In this document: positions 5,570 through 13,326 of the stretch, piece after piece
Layout of the letters: each line of letters begins with the position of its first letter
How positions within the stretch are numbered: the stretch's first letter is position 1
From: Bacteroidales bacterium GP4
Lineage (GTDB): Bacteria; Bacteroidota; Bacteroidia; Bacteroidales; Muribaculaceae
Direction of reading: 5' to 3'
NCBI GenBank assembly: GCA_001701065.1
Contig: DAAL01000230.1
Coordinates: 1-15,303, forward strand
Length of the DNA: 15,303 nucleotides
Notes under the pieces: generated by a model
What the model was told of the DNA's origin: nothing
Database searches by the model: none
The model's input: the letters and a program-made list of their open reading frames with translations, nothing else
Position numbers and translations under genes: made by a program

Positions 5570-7267
5570 ATGAAAGATTTTGACCGTCACAATTACGAGA
5601 AGTCGGAAAACACGAAGCAAAAGGAAGCGGCAAAAAACGCAAAGCCCAAGAATCTGCTTGAAGCGTTCGAGTATATCGTTGAGCTTGCCGAGGATTCTAA
5701 TCTTGACAAGGATTTCTTTGAAAAGGCTGCCACTCCTATAAAATATGCAGTCCGAAAGTTGAAGCTGACTGATATGCAGGTGGCTCTTCTATCGCTTTTC
5801 GTTGACCGTAGCGAGGATCAGCGCATCATGATTTCCGAAATTGCACGTTACACCGGCTGCCGTACCACCAAGATACTGCGTCTATCGGACGACATCGATG
5901 TGCTTGAGAGCAAACGCTACGTCCGTGCGTGTAAAAGTCATGGCTCCCTTAGTTACCGCGTACCGCCCAAGGTGCTGAAATCGCTCCGTCAGAATCAGCC
6001 TTACGTCCATGTGGAGAACCCCGTGGAGGATGTATCGTCGTTCTTTGACCGTATAAACACCATTTTCAGGGAGAAGCGGGACGGCGAACTTACTTACGAT
6101 GTTCTGAAAAGCCTGATAGGAGAACTGCTCGAAGAGATAAAAGCCACTGACTTGGCGCGGAGCCTGAACCGTTACAACCTTGGCGAGGATGATATGGCGC
6201 TGTTCATTTACATGGCTTCCCTTTACGTTCAGAACAATGATGACAATATCACTTTTGGCGATATTGAAGATTTATATGATGATGAGGAGATTCCTTATTG
6301 GTGCAAGCGGAGCCTTCGTAACCGCGAGTCGGTGCTGTTTGCGAAACGACTTATCGAGAATGTCAATGAGGACGGTATGGCACGGTCAGATGCGTTCAAG
6401 CTTACTGACCAAGCCAAAGAGGAACTGCTTGGCGAATTGGACAGCACGCATATAGGTGCCTCGGCGAAAGGGTTGATTAAGTACGACACTTTGACCGAAA
6501 AACGGCTTATATACAATGCCGCTGAGGAACAACAGATAGCGCAGCTGTCGTCGATACTTTCGCATGACCGTTTTAACGAAGTCCAGGATAGGCTTCGTAA
6601 AGCCGGTATGCGACCCGGTTTCTGCTGCCTGTTTTACGGCGCTCCCGGCACGGGAAAAACCGAGACCGTCTACCAGTTGGCGCGAAAAACCGGGCGCGAC
6701 ATCATGCGTGTGGATGTTGACAAAATCAAAAGCTGCTGGGTGGGCGAGAGCGAGAAGAATATAAAGTCGCTGTTTGACCGTTACCGTAATATCTGCCGGA
6801 ACTCTCCGGTGGCTCCAATTCTGCTTTTCAACGAAGCCGACGCTGTGTTGGGAGTGCGCATGGAAGGAGCTTCCAACGCTGTCGACAAGATGGAAAATTC
6901 AATTCAGAACATAATCCTTCAGGAGATGGAGACGCTTGACGGCATTATGATCGCGACAACCAATCTTACCGTCAATCTTGACAAAGCATTTGAACGTCGA
7001 TTCCTCTATAAAATCCGGTACGAGAAACCTTCGACGGATTCATGCGCCAAAATATGGCGGATTATGCTTCCTGAGCTTTCCGAAAAAGACGCGGCTACAC
7101 TGGCTTCTCAGTTCCATCTTTCCGGCGGCGAGATTGAGAACATAGCCCGTAAGCACTCGGTCAACGCTATCCTTACCGGAAACGACGGAATAGACCTTTC
7201 GGCAATCATCGAATCCTGCCGGAACGAGCGTATCGCCCAAAGCAACCGCCCGAAAATCGGCTTCTGA
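5570..7267 (+). CDS. AAA+ ATPase with winged-helix-like N-terminal region
   Basis: The 565-residue protein has an unassigned helical N-terminal half and a C-terminal AAA+ module. Residues about 60-140 resemble a winged helix (LTDMQVALLSLF... to SLSYRVP), which suggests nucleic-acid or protein binding. The ATPase core has Walker A GAPGTGKT at 357-364, Walker B ILLFNEAD at 417-424, sensor 1 ATTN at 462-465, an arginine-finger-like ERRF at 475-478, and a sensor-2 region from SGGEIENIARKH at 518. In Walker B the usual first Asp is Asn421, while the catalytic Glu422 is kept; I recall the same FNEADA form in other Bacteroidota AAA+ proteins, so it is probably a subfamily trait. No protease, helicase or membrane segment is visible. 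Its promoter carries the element shared with rtcB and the phosphoesterase, so it probably remodels a protein or ribonucleoprotein in the same response. The substrate is unknown. It ends 13 bases before the convergent licD-like gene. Confidence 0.88.
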   Translation: MKDFDRHNYEKSENTKQKEAAKNAKPKNLLEAFEYIVELAEDSNLDKDFFEKAATPIKYAVRKLKLTDMQVALLSLFVDRSEDQRIMISEIARYTGCRTTKILRLSDDIDVLESKRYVRACKSHGSLSYRVPPKVLKSLRQNQPYVHVENPVEDVSSFFDRINTIFREKRDGELTYDVLKSLIGELLEEIKATDLARSLNRYNLGEDDMALFIYMASLYVQNNDDNITFGDIEDLYDDEEIPYWCKRSLRNRESVLFAKRLIENVNEDGMARSDAFKLTDQAKEELLGELDSTHIGASAKGLIKYDTLTEKRLIYNAAEEQQIAQLSSILSHDRFNEVQDRLRKAGMRPGFCCLFYGAPGTGKTETVYQLARKTGRDIMRVDVDKIKSCWVGESEKNIKSLFDRYRNICRNSPVAPILLFNEADAVLGVRMEGASNAVDKMENSIQNIILQEMETLDGIMIATTNLTVNLDKAFERRFLYKIRYEKPSTDSCAKIWRIMLPELSEKDAATLASQFHLSGGEIENIARKHSVNAILTGNDGIDLSAIIESCRNERIAQSNRPKIGF

Positions 7268-7280
7268 CACCGGAATGGAA

Positions 7281-8084
7281 TCAGGGTAGGGTGAGGGTGT
7301 AGTCGGTGGTGTGGGGTTGGATTTTGTCGAGGGGCGGTAGCTGCATGTAGTCGCCGTAGATGCGTCGTAGGTAAGCGTCGGTATTGCCGGGAGCGTAGAA
7401 TTTTTTCCCTTCAAAGGATACTTCGCTGAGCGGAAAGATATCCTCTCTTCGGCGAGGCGCAGGGAAGAAACTGGGAATGGTGTGACGCAGATATTTTGCC
7501 GGAAACGCTTCGTTGACTATGCGAAGAAGTCTTATGGCTACTTTCTGCGCAAAGAATCGCACCAACTTTCCCGGTGCGGAGTCATGGTGCTTCACGTAGT
7601 AGCGTTGGGATGTTCCGAGGAGTTTGCAGCTTAGTCTGTGCAGCAGCCGCGAACATGAGGGTCGCAGAATGAAGATGTCGATGTACACACCTTTGTACTT
7701 TTGAAGCGAATCCAGTCCGTCCCACTCGTGGATACATGAATTCTTGTCGCGCAGCTTGGCGAACGCATGGGGAAATCCGGGATCGTTGCGGCTTGTCTGA
7801 ATCAGGTAGTCGCTATGCGGCGTGCTGTCAAACGCTTTTTGGAATCGTTTGAAATCCTCGGGGAGCATCTCTATGTCCACATCATCGTCCCACGGTATAA
7901 AGCCTCCATGCCTTACGGCACCTATAAGGGTGCCTGAGCTTAACCAGTAGGGGATATTGTTGTCACGGCATATCTTGTCGATAAATTCAAGCATCCCGAG
8001 AAGTTTCAACTGGAGAGTGCGCAGTTTTGAGCCGTCGGGGTTGAACCGTGCGCGAAGGTCCTGATTTATGTCGTTTTGTGCCAT
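7281..8084 (-). CDS. LicD-family phosphotransferase
   Basis: LicD proteins transfer phosphocholine or a similar phosphorylated group to cell-surface glycans; the family has a nucleotidyltransferase fold. Residues 44-74 carry the family core: IPYWLSSGTLIGAVRHGGFIPWD followed by DDVDIEML, with the acidic cluster Asp66, Asp67, Asp68 and Asp70. The length of 267 residues is typical. It starts two bases after the flippase gene ends, so the two are translationally close and in one operon with the deacetylase-like gene upstream. The donor and acceptor cannot be read from the sequence, and no choline uptake or activation genes are present here, so the transferred group may not be choline. It is the last gene of the operon and faces the convergent AAA+ gene. 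Family confidence is high; substrate confidence is low. Confidence 0.9.
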   Translation of the reverse strand: MAQNDINQDLRARFNPDGSKLRTLQLKLLGMLEFIDKICRDNNIPYWLSSGTLIGAVRHGGFIPWDDDVDIEMLPEDFKRFQKAFDSTPHSDYLIQTSRNDPGFPHAFAKLRDKNSCIHEWDGLDSLQKYKGVYIDIFILRPSCSRLLHRLSCKLLGTSQRYYVKHHDSAPGKLVRFFAQKVAIRLLRIVNEAFPAKYLRHTIPSFFPAPRRREDIFPLSEVSFEGKKFYAPGNTDAYLRRIYGDYMQLPPLDKIQPHTTDYTLTLP

Positions 8085-8086
8085 TG

Positions 8087-9517
8087 TCAGTTGCGTTTTA
8101 GAATTTTTCCTGCCACCATGAGCATGTCATCGTATAGCTTCAGTTTGAAAATCTTCAGGCAGAGAATATAATAAAGGACAAAGAACAGTGCTATCAGCAG
8201 GAAGTGGAGGTGCAGCACCGATTCGAGGATAAGGCTTATCGCCGCCCCCGATGAACAGATGACTACAGCCGGAAGCATAGCTTTCAACTGTGACGTGAAC
8301 CTGTACCCCATGAAATGCTGCGCAAGAAAAGCGTTTACGAGAAATATGTTAAGGTTGCTGAGCACAATCGCCCACATGATGCCTTCCATCCCCAGGAACA
8401 TTCCTCCGATGAGGAGCGCAAGCAGCAGTCCCCACTTGTAGAAACTCCAATAGAACAGTTCTCGGCTTCTGCCCACAGCCGCCACTGCGTAAAAATTGAT
8501 GTTCTGAAGGCACGTGAACAATCCACCGATGCACAGAATGCGGAAGTAAGGCACACAATCCACCCATTCTTTGCCATAAAGCTTGCCTACGAGCGGATAC
8601 CCTATAATCATGAAGAGCACAAGCAGCGGGAATATGATGCCGGTGATAAGCCGCACGCCGGTGTCCATGGTGGCTTGGAACTTGTCATGGTCATCCTGAA
8701 TGTTGGAAAAAAGTGGAAATAGCACTGACACAAGCACACCTGAGAGCGACGATGATGCCACTTGCTCAAGTTTACGCGCTTGGTCGTAAAGTCCCATGTC
8801 GCTTGCCGAGAAACGCTTTCCTATTATCACGCCCTGCAGGTTTTGGCAGATGCTTTGCAGGACATTGGCAAACAAAAGATAGCCTCCGAAGCTGAAAAGG
8901 CTGCGGAATGACTTAAAGGAGAATATCAGGCTGGGTCGCCATCCCGTCACGAGCCAGTACAGCACTACGCTTAGAGCGGTATTGCTGACCGACATTCCCA
9001 CAAGACTCCACACTTTATAGCCGTTGAAAGCCATGACTATGCCTAATAGCCCGGATATTACCGCCGATGAGCCATTGATGAGGGCGCACGTCTTGAACGC
9101 AAGTTCTTTTCTCAGCTTGACCAACTGGACGGCGTTGAATGCCGAAATCACGAAGTTCAGGCTTATAACCCTGAGCACCGGGCACACTATAGGAAGCTTG
9201 AACCATACGGCTATGGCAGGGGCGCTAAAGAAAAGCACTGCGTAACACAGAAGTGAAAATCCTGTGTTCCAGTAGAATATAGTGGAATAGTCAGTCTGCG
9301 TGGCATCCTTTTTCTGCACCAATGCCGACAAGAATCCGCCGTCGATGAATGTCTGTGACACGGAGAGGAATATTGTCAGCACGCCTATCGCGCCGAAATC
9401 CCTTGGCAGCAGCAGATTGGCAAGCACAAGGTTGACGATAAAGTTTATAGCCATAGTGCCGAACCGGTCTATTGCCGCCCATATCGTTCCTTTTACCGCT
9501 TTGCTTCCTAATGACAT
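8087..9517 (-). CDS. Polysaccharide flippase (Wzx/PST family)
   Basis: This 476-residue inner-membrane protein has about 12 to 14 hydrophobic segments spread over its length. It opens with SKAVKGTIWAAIDRFGTMAINF and then LPRDFGAIGVL, typical of the polysaccharide transport (PST) branch of the MOP exporters. These proteins flip undecaprenyl-linked oligosaccharides across the cytoplasmic membrane for O-antigen, capsule or related surface glycans. The middle contains FSASDMGLYDQARKLEQVAS, also typical of the family. It lies 23 bases after the deacetylase-like gene and two bases before the LicD gene. No glycosyltransferases or Wzy polymerase accompany it, so it may serve a short or preassembled glycan, or act with genes elsewhere. 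Family assignment is firm; the glycan is unknown. Confidence 0.92.
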   Translation of the reverse strand: MSLGSKAVKGTIWAAIDRFGTMAINFIVNLVLANLLLPRDFGAIGVLTIFLSVSQTFIDGGFLSALVQKKDATQTDYSTIFYWNTGFSLLCYAVLFFSAPAIAVWFKLPIVCPVLRVISLNFVISAFNAVQLVKLRKELAFKTCALINGSSAVISGLLGIVMAFNGYKVWSLVGMSVSNTALSVVLYWLVTGWRPSLIFSFKSFRSLFSFGGYLLFANVLQSICQNLQGVIIGKRFSASDMGLYDQARKLEQVASSSLSGVLVSVLFPLFSNIQDDHDKFQATMDTGVRLITGIIFPLLVLFMIIGYPLVGKLYGKEWVDCVPYFRILCIGGLFTCLQNINFYAVAAVGRSRELFYWSFYKWGLLLALLIGGMFLGMEGIMWAIVLSNLNIFLVNAFLAQHFMGYRFTSQLKAMLPAVVICSSGAAISLILESVLHLHFLLIALFFVLYYILCLKIFKLKLYDDMLMVAGKILKRN

Positions 9518-9540
9518 ACTTGCCGACGCTTAGAAACTGA

Positions 9541-11655
9541 TTATAACTTAGCTATTTTCGCCGAGCCTTTCACAGGTGAATTTACGATGTACACCCCCGT
9601 GGGGAGATGGGCTATGTCGATAGTTTCGGATTCGGCGGCAAGCTTGGCGCTTAGGATGCAAGCCCCGGTGAGGTTATACTGATTGATGATGCCCGAAGTG
9701 TTCACCGTGAGGGTGTCGCCGTTTACGACTGCCGATAGTGTGGTTTTATTGTCGGTGGTGATGCCGTTGATTGCGCTTAGCGGAGGAGCCTGGCGGGTGA
9801 GGTACCGTCCCGGGGCTATCTCCACAAGGTCGCAGTCCATGGTTTCGCCTGAGTTTACATCCATCATCACCGCTTTTACCGGGGCTGTCTTTGACTCCAC
9901 GGCAAATGTGATACGGTGGTGTTCCACCTCCTCGATATCGGTCGTGATGGTGATTGTGCCTGACTGAGCATCATAAGCGTAGTCAAACGGGATGTCCAGC
10001 CGCGATTTCCAGAAGTCGCCGTAGTCTTCAAAGTTGTAGCATCCCACAGTGGCAAGGTCGAGCCGTTCCACGAGTCGTTTTTGCAGAGTCATTTTCCACT
10101 CGCGGTTAGGATGTATGAGCAGAATAGCCGAAGCATAGTTGCCGCGGAGCTTTCTCATCGCCTCCTCCCATTGGTCTACTGCCGGATGGGTTTCCCAATT
10201 GTCGTCATTGATTCCTCCTTCGGTTTTGTTGTTGTACACGTCCGATATATGGAGGGGCATCTGGAGTATATTGGTCAGTTCGCCGTCCCAATTGTTGTTT
10301 TCGCGGGTATAGAACGGAAATTGGCTTAACAGATCGCCGGCGGTGTAGCATGAAGCAAATTCGTAATCGCCCATCACAAGCGCGGTGGGTATATCCGGGT
10401 TGACACATAGATGTCCCGAACGGAATGAGCGTACTTTGTTGCCGAGGTCTTCTTCCAGAATCATCTTTGAAAGCACCACCTCCGCCCAAGTGGACGCGCC
10501 GCGGCTCACACCGTCCTCGCAAGTGGCGCGTTGAGCGTATTCTTCACGGGTCACTACGTCCATATTGCGTGTGCGGTTGAAGTCGGGGAAGTGGCACACC
10601 GAGTGGCTTCCCACAGTGTGACCGGCTTCTATCAGGGCTTCGGCTTCAGGTAAAGTCTTTTCGTTGTAGAAGTTGGATAGATAAGTGTGCCCGAACACCT
10701 CTTTGTCGCTGAAATAGTGGGTGGTGAGGAAATAGTGACCGTTCATTTTCAACGACTTTTCGTACCGCGCCATGTATTTCATCGCTTCGTATGCTGTGCG
10801 GCTGTCGCAGTCATGGGTAGGCACCAGTAGTTGGGTGAAACCGTTGGGAACTGTGAATTTCCATGCCGAGACTTCAGAGTTTGAAGCTGCTATCGAGCGC
10901 AGGAACAAAGCCCATATGTCGGCTGACGGTTCAAATCCGTTGTTGTATTGGCGTGATGCCCCGGCGAGGTCTTTGTTAAGCTGGTTGCGTTGCACGACAT
11001 CGCGCCATAATATTCCTGCAAGATAAGCCGTTCCGTTGCCTATGCGGTTGCGTGTCACGGCTATATCGCCGTTGGAGTAGCTTGCAAGTACGTCGGCATC
11101 GGTTGCGGGAATATGAAATGTGCGTATTTCGCCTATCGACGTGGCGCGTTCCTCCGGTTCATCTAAGTAGGACATTTCCTCGTCGGCTAAAAATTCGGGA
11201 TTCCATTCTATGAGCGGGCGGTTCTTGGAGCTTGAGCCGGCTCTTGATGTGTCGATGCCAAACAGTTGCGACAGATAATCCCTCGTGTCGGAGTTTAAAG
11301 AGCGTATTGCCGGTGACAGGAGTATACCTCCGTCAGTCACCCATTGCAGTATTGCCCGGTATTCATCGGCTGAGAATGATTTGGCGAGGATATTGCTCGA
11401 CAATAGCATTATGTCGGCATTTGCCATTGCCTCGTCTAAGTCGGTCATGGTAGTGTAGGGGTAACCGGCTATGTCGCACATGTATTGAGCCGAATAAAGT
11501 TGGCGGCTGTTGTCGCCCGAGATCTCATTTTCGCCGTTTCGCTCGGTCATGTCGAGGACTACAATCCCTTTTGCCGGAGTAACTGCATAACAATGGATTG
11601 ACATGATAGTGCACAGTGTCAATGCGATGTGTCTTAGGGTGGAGAAAAAAGGCAT
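9541..11655 (-). CDS. Secreted NodB-type polysaccharide deacetylase-like protein with T9SS sorting domain
   Basis: The 704-residue protein begins with a signal peptide, with probable cleavage after CYA near residue 24. Residues about 29-225 look like a class I glutamine-amidotransferase-like fold (IVVLDM at the start, a D-I-M-L-L-S strand, then WVTDGGILLSP). A NodB-like carbohydrate esterase domain follows, with THDCD at 280-284, SHSVCH at 350-355 giving the two metal histidines, RSGHL at 412-416 and LLIHP at 512-516, so the active centre looks largely complete. The last 70 or so residues form a type A T9SS sorting domain, ending ETIDIAHLPTGVYIV and then a lysine-containing strand. It is therefore predicted to be exported to the cell surface and cleaved by the T9SS sortase. 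It lies in one operon with a flippase and LicD, suggesting a role in modifying surface or host glycans. The substrate is unknown. Confidence 0.85.
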   Translation of the reverse strand: MPFFSTLRHIALTLCTIMSIHCYAVTPAKGIVVLDMTERNGENEISGDNSRQLYSAQYMCDIAGYPYTTMTDLDEAMANADIMLLSSNILAKSFSADEYRAILQWVTDGGILLSPAIRSLNSDTRDYLSQLFGIDTSRAGSSSKNRPLIEWNPEFLADEEMSYLDEPEERATSIGEIRTFHIPATDADVLASYSNGDIAVTRNRIGNGTAYLAGILWRDVVQRNQLNKDLAGASRQYNNGFEPSADIWALFLRSIAASNSEVSAWKFTVPNGFTQLLVPTHDCDSRTAYEAMKYMARYEKSLKMNGHYFLTTHYFSDKEVFGHTYLSNFYNEKTLPEAEALIEAGHTVGSHSVCHFPDFNRTRNMDVVTREEYAQRATCEDGVSRGASTWAEVVLSKMILEEDLGNKVRSFRSGHLCVNPDIPTALVMGDYEFASCYTAGDLLSQFPFYTRENNNWDGELTNILQMPLHISDVYNNKTEGGINDDNWETHPAVDQWEEAMRKLRGNYASAILLIHPNREWKMTLQKRLVERLDLATVGCYNFEDYGDFWKSRLDIPFDYAYDAQSGTITITTDIEEVEHHRITFAVESKTAPVKAVMMDVNSGETMDCDLVEIAPGRYLTRQAPPLSAINGITTDNKTTLSAVVNGDTLTVNTSGIINQYNLTGACILSAKLAAESETIDIAHLPTGVYIVNSPVKGSAKIAKL

Positions 11656-11662
11656 TTTTGAA

Positions 11663-11860
11663 TTATTTTAGTTTGTTGATATTAATTCCGGTGTAAATAG
11701 TGCCTACGGCAATAAATATGATGCCGCAGACAAGTTGCAGAGAGGAATCTCCTTCAATGTCAAGGGCACTGAGGATAGTGATAATGATGCCGCAAAGTAT
11801 GCAGATGATTCCGCACAGAAGTCCTATTTTGGCGTATACTTTCTGAGTATTCGATTCCAT
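11663..11860 (-). CDS. Small two-helix membrane protein
   Basis: The 65-residue product has two hydrophobic segments, at about residues 11-31 and 41-58, joined by a short acidic loop (ALDIEGDSS) and ending in a basic tail (NINKLK). It is thus predicted to be a small inner-membrane protein. I chose the ATG at 11858-11860. A -7 box at 11866-11873 lies only five bases upstream, and the earlier in-frame ATG at 11894-11896 would lie inside the promoter. It ends seven bases before the deacetylase-like gene and so is the first gene of a four-gene minus-strand operon. I do not recognise a family. It may be a membrane partner of the export genes behind it, but nothing in the sequence shows this. Confidence 0.65.
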   Translation of the reverse strand: MESNTQKVYAKIGLLCGIICILCGIIITILSALDIEGDSSLQLVCGIIFIAVGTIYTGININKLK

Positions 11861-11865
11861 AACTG

Positions 11866-11896
11866 CAAAATTACTAAAAATGAAAGATATGAACAA
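11866..11896 (-). promoter_or_regulatory. Promoter of the small-protein/deacetylase/flippase/LicD operon
   Basis: On the minus strand TTG (11896-11894) is followed by 20 bases and TAATTTTG (11873-11866), a full match to the Bacteroidota -33/-7 arrangement (TTG-N19-21-TAnnTTTG). The ATG starts five bases after the box, so the transcript would have almost no leader. This is the best canonical promoter in the window and gives a spacing reference for the unusual promoters at 4717-4752, 4801-4836 and 5507-5542. Confidence 0.7.
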
Positions 11897-12032
11897 TTAT
11901 TTGGCTCATAATGATATAATATCTATTCAGATAGTTGGGATAGATGGGGAATATTGATGTGTTGGTGATGCTGAATGGCGGTTAAAAATTGCGAGAAGGG
12001 GACAAGGGTTTTCATTTTTCAGAATTAATGAT

Positions 12033-12052
12033 TACCTTTGTGATATAATCAC
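12033..12052 (+). promoter_or_regulatory. rex promoter -7 box overlapped by a Rex-like operator
   Basis: TACCTTTG (12033-12040) matches the -7 box. Overlapping its end is the palindrome GTGAT-ATA-ATCAC (12040-12052), within TTGTGA...TCAC, which resembles known Rex operators of the type TTGTGAA-N4-TTCACAA. A repressor bound here would cover the -7 box and transcript start, as expected for autorepression released by high NADH. The right arm is imperfect beyond TCAC (GGCAA rather than AA). Confidence 0.6.
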
Positions 12053-12066
12053 GGCAAAGATTAACC

Positions 12067-12711
12067 ATGGCACAAGATAAAACGACACAGGACTCGGTAA
12101 TCCCGGAACCTACCATCAGGCGGCTTCCGTGGTACCTTGCATATGTGAGCCTGCTAAAGGAAGCTGGAACACCCTATGTGTCATCCACCACTATATCTAA
12201 GGCACTTAATGTGGACACTTCAGTCATAGCCAAGGACTTGTCTTATCTGCACATAAAGGGCAAAACAAAGATAGGATACGATGTCGAGGCGCTTGAACAG
12301 GAACTTCAGGACTTTCTTTGCTTCAAGAAAAAGCATAACGCTGTGATAGTGGGGGTGGGTAGTCTCGGGCGTTCGCTGATTCAAGACTCCGGGTTGTCAC
12401 GTTACGGACTCAGCATAGTGGCTGGTTTCGATACAAGCGAGGATGTTGTGGGCGAGGAGTTCAACGGCATTCCGGTGTATGATGTGTCGGAGCTTGCGCA
12501 GCGGTTCAAGGCGTTTGATGCCGAAATAGGCATTGTTGCAGTGCCTGTGGAATATGCCCAGGCGGTGAGCGACTGCCTTGTCGAAGCCGGGGCAAAGGCA
12601 TTGTGGAATTTCACTCCGTTCCGCATAAAAGCCAAGCCCGGAATAGTGATACAGAACACATCCATCTATGCGCATCTTGCCGTAATGTACAACCGTTTAG
12701 GAATCCATTGA
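12067..12711 (+). CDS. rex: Redox-sensing transcriptional repressor Rex
   Basis: Rex represses fermentation and respiration genes and leaves DNA when the NADH to NAD+ ratio rises. The 214-residue protein has a winged-helix domain at about 1-80, with the family stretch TSVIAKDLSYLHIKGK then IGYDV, and a Rossmann domain with the nucleotide-binding loop GVGSLG at 96-101. The C-terminal part contains LWNFTPF at 179-185, typical of Rex. Length and order fit the family. It is followed after eight bases by a FAH-like gene in the same direction. The operator-like palindrome on its promoter suggests autoregulation. ATG 12067 fits the domain start and lies about 20 bases from the predicted transcript start. 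Confidence 0.92.
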   Translation: MAQDKTTQDSVIPEPTIRRLPWYLAYVSLLKEAGTPYVSSTTISKALNVDTSVIAKDLSYLHIKGKTKIGYDVEALEQELQDFLCFKKKHNAVIVGVGSLGRSLIQDSGLSRYGLSIVAGFDTSEDVVGEEFNGIPVYDVSELAQRFKAFDAEIGIVAVPVEYAQAVSDCLVEAGAKALWNFTPFRIKAKPGIVIQNTSIYAHLAVMYNRLGIH

Positions 12712-12719
12712 CCCGCACT

Positions 12720-13292
12720 ATGAAGATATTAGCATTTGACAGGCAGCCATCAAGTGAGTACAATCCTCCCGTAGGGGTGGACATTATGCCCGATTGTGCC
12801 ATTATCAAGGATGGAAAACCGTTTTTCCTCCCTCCGTTTTCCGAGAACTGGAGCTATTATGCCGCGCCGGCATTCAGAGTGTGCCGTCTCGGCAAGCATA
12901 TAGGCAGAAAGTTTGCATCCCGTTATATCGATGCATTCACCATTGCGCTTATCACACGTCCGGTTGATGCGCTTGAACTATATTCGGGGATGCCTTACGG
13001 TGTGCTTAATTCTTACGAGGGTTCGATAATCCTCGGCGACTGGCAGCCGATTCCCGATGATTATTCTGATGCCGTTATCAAGGTGGGCGACACTGTGGTG
13101 ACTATTGATGCATTCAAGAAAGACGCTGACGCCCTTGACCGTATTATCGAGCATGTGAGCGGCATATGCACCATGAAGATAGGCGACATTATAGCCGCAT
13201 CAAGGATTAAATTGTGCGACAATGTGCCGATAGACACTCTTATAACGTGTGACATCGGCGGACAAGAGGTGATATCGGTGAGGATAAAGTGA
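12720..13292 (+). CDS. Degenerate fumarylacetoacetate-hydrolase-family (FAH-like) protein
   Basis: The 190-residue protein follows rex after eight bases, so the pair is probably one operon. The fold pattern follows FAH-family hydrolases: PDCAIIKDGKPFFLPPF near residues 24-40, then AFRVCRLGKHIGRKFASRYI, then YEGSIILGDW (99-108) and MKIGDIIAASRIK (152-164). However, where active members have the metal-binding ExE (in a DYExEL-type motif), this protein has WSYYAAPA (44-51). The later conserved acidic and lysine residues (TxRDLQ, K-GFDGS) also appear changed (ITRPVD, NSYEGS). It is therefore probably not an active hydrolase and may be a binding or regulatory protein. The true start is ATG 12720; a longer frame reading upstream overlaps rex and is not supported. 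Fold assignment is by pattern memory and moderately sure; the inactive state is inference. Confidence 0.7.
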   Translation: MKILAFDRQPSSEYNPPVGVDIMPDCAIIKDGKPFFLPPFSENWSYYAAPAFRVCRLGKHIGRKFASRYIDAFTIALITRPVDALELYSGMPYGVLNSYEGSIILGDWQPIPDDYSDAVIKVGDTVVTIDAFKKDADALDRIIEHVSGICTMKIGDIIAASRIKLCDNVPIDTLITCDIGGQEVISVRIK

Positions 13293-13326
13293 CCTCGACC
13301 TTCGTTAATTACTAAATCTTAATATC

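Noticed and set aside
7284..7316. G-rich run with three close GGG tracts and a distant GGGG, possible G-quadruplex
   Set aside because: The fourth tract is 15 bases from the third, and the tracts encode the Thr/Leu/Pro tail of the LicD protein, so codon composition explains them well enough.
12603..12719. Longer FAH-like protein starting inside rex
   Set aside because: The extension overlaps rex coding sequence in another frame and has no family-like residues; ATG 12720 is well placed.
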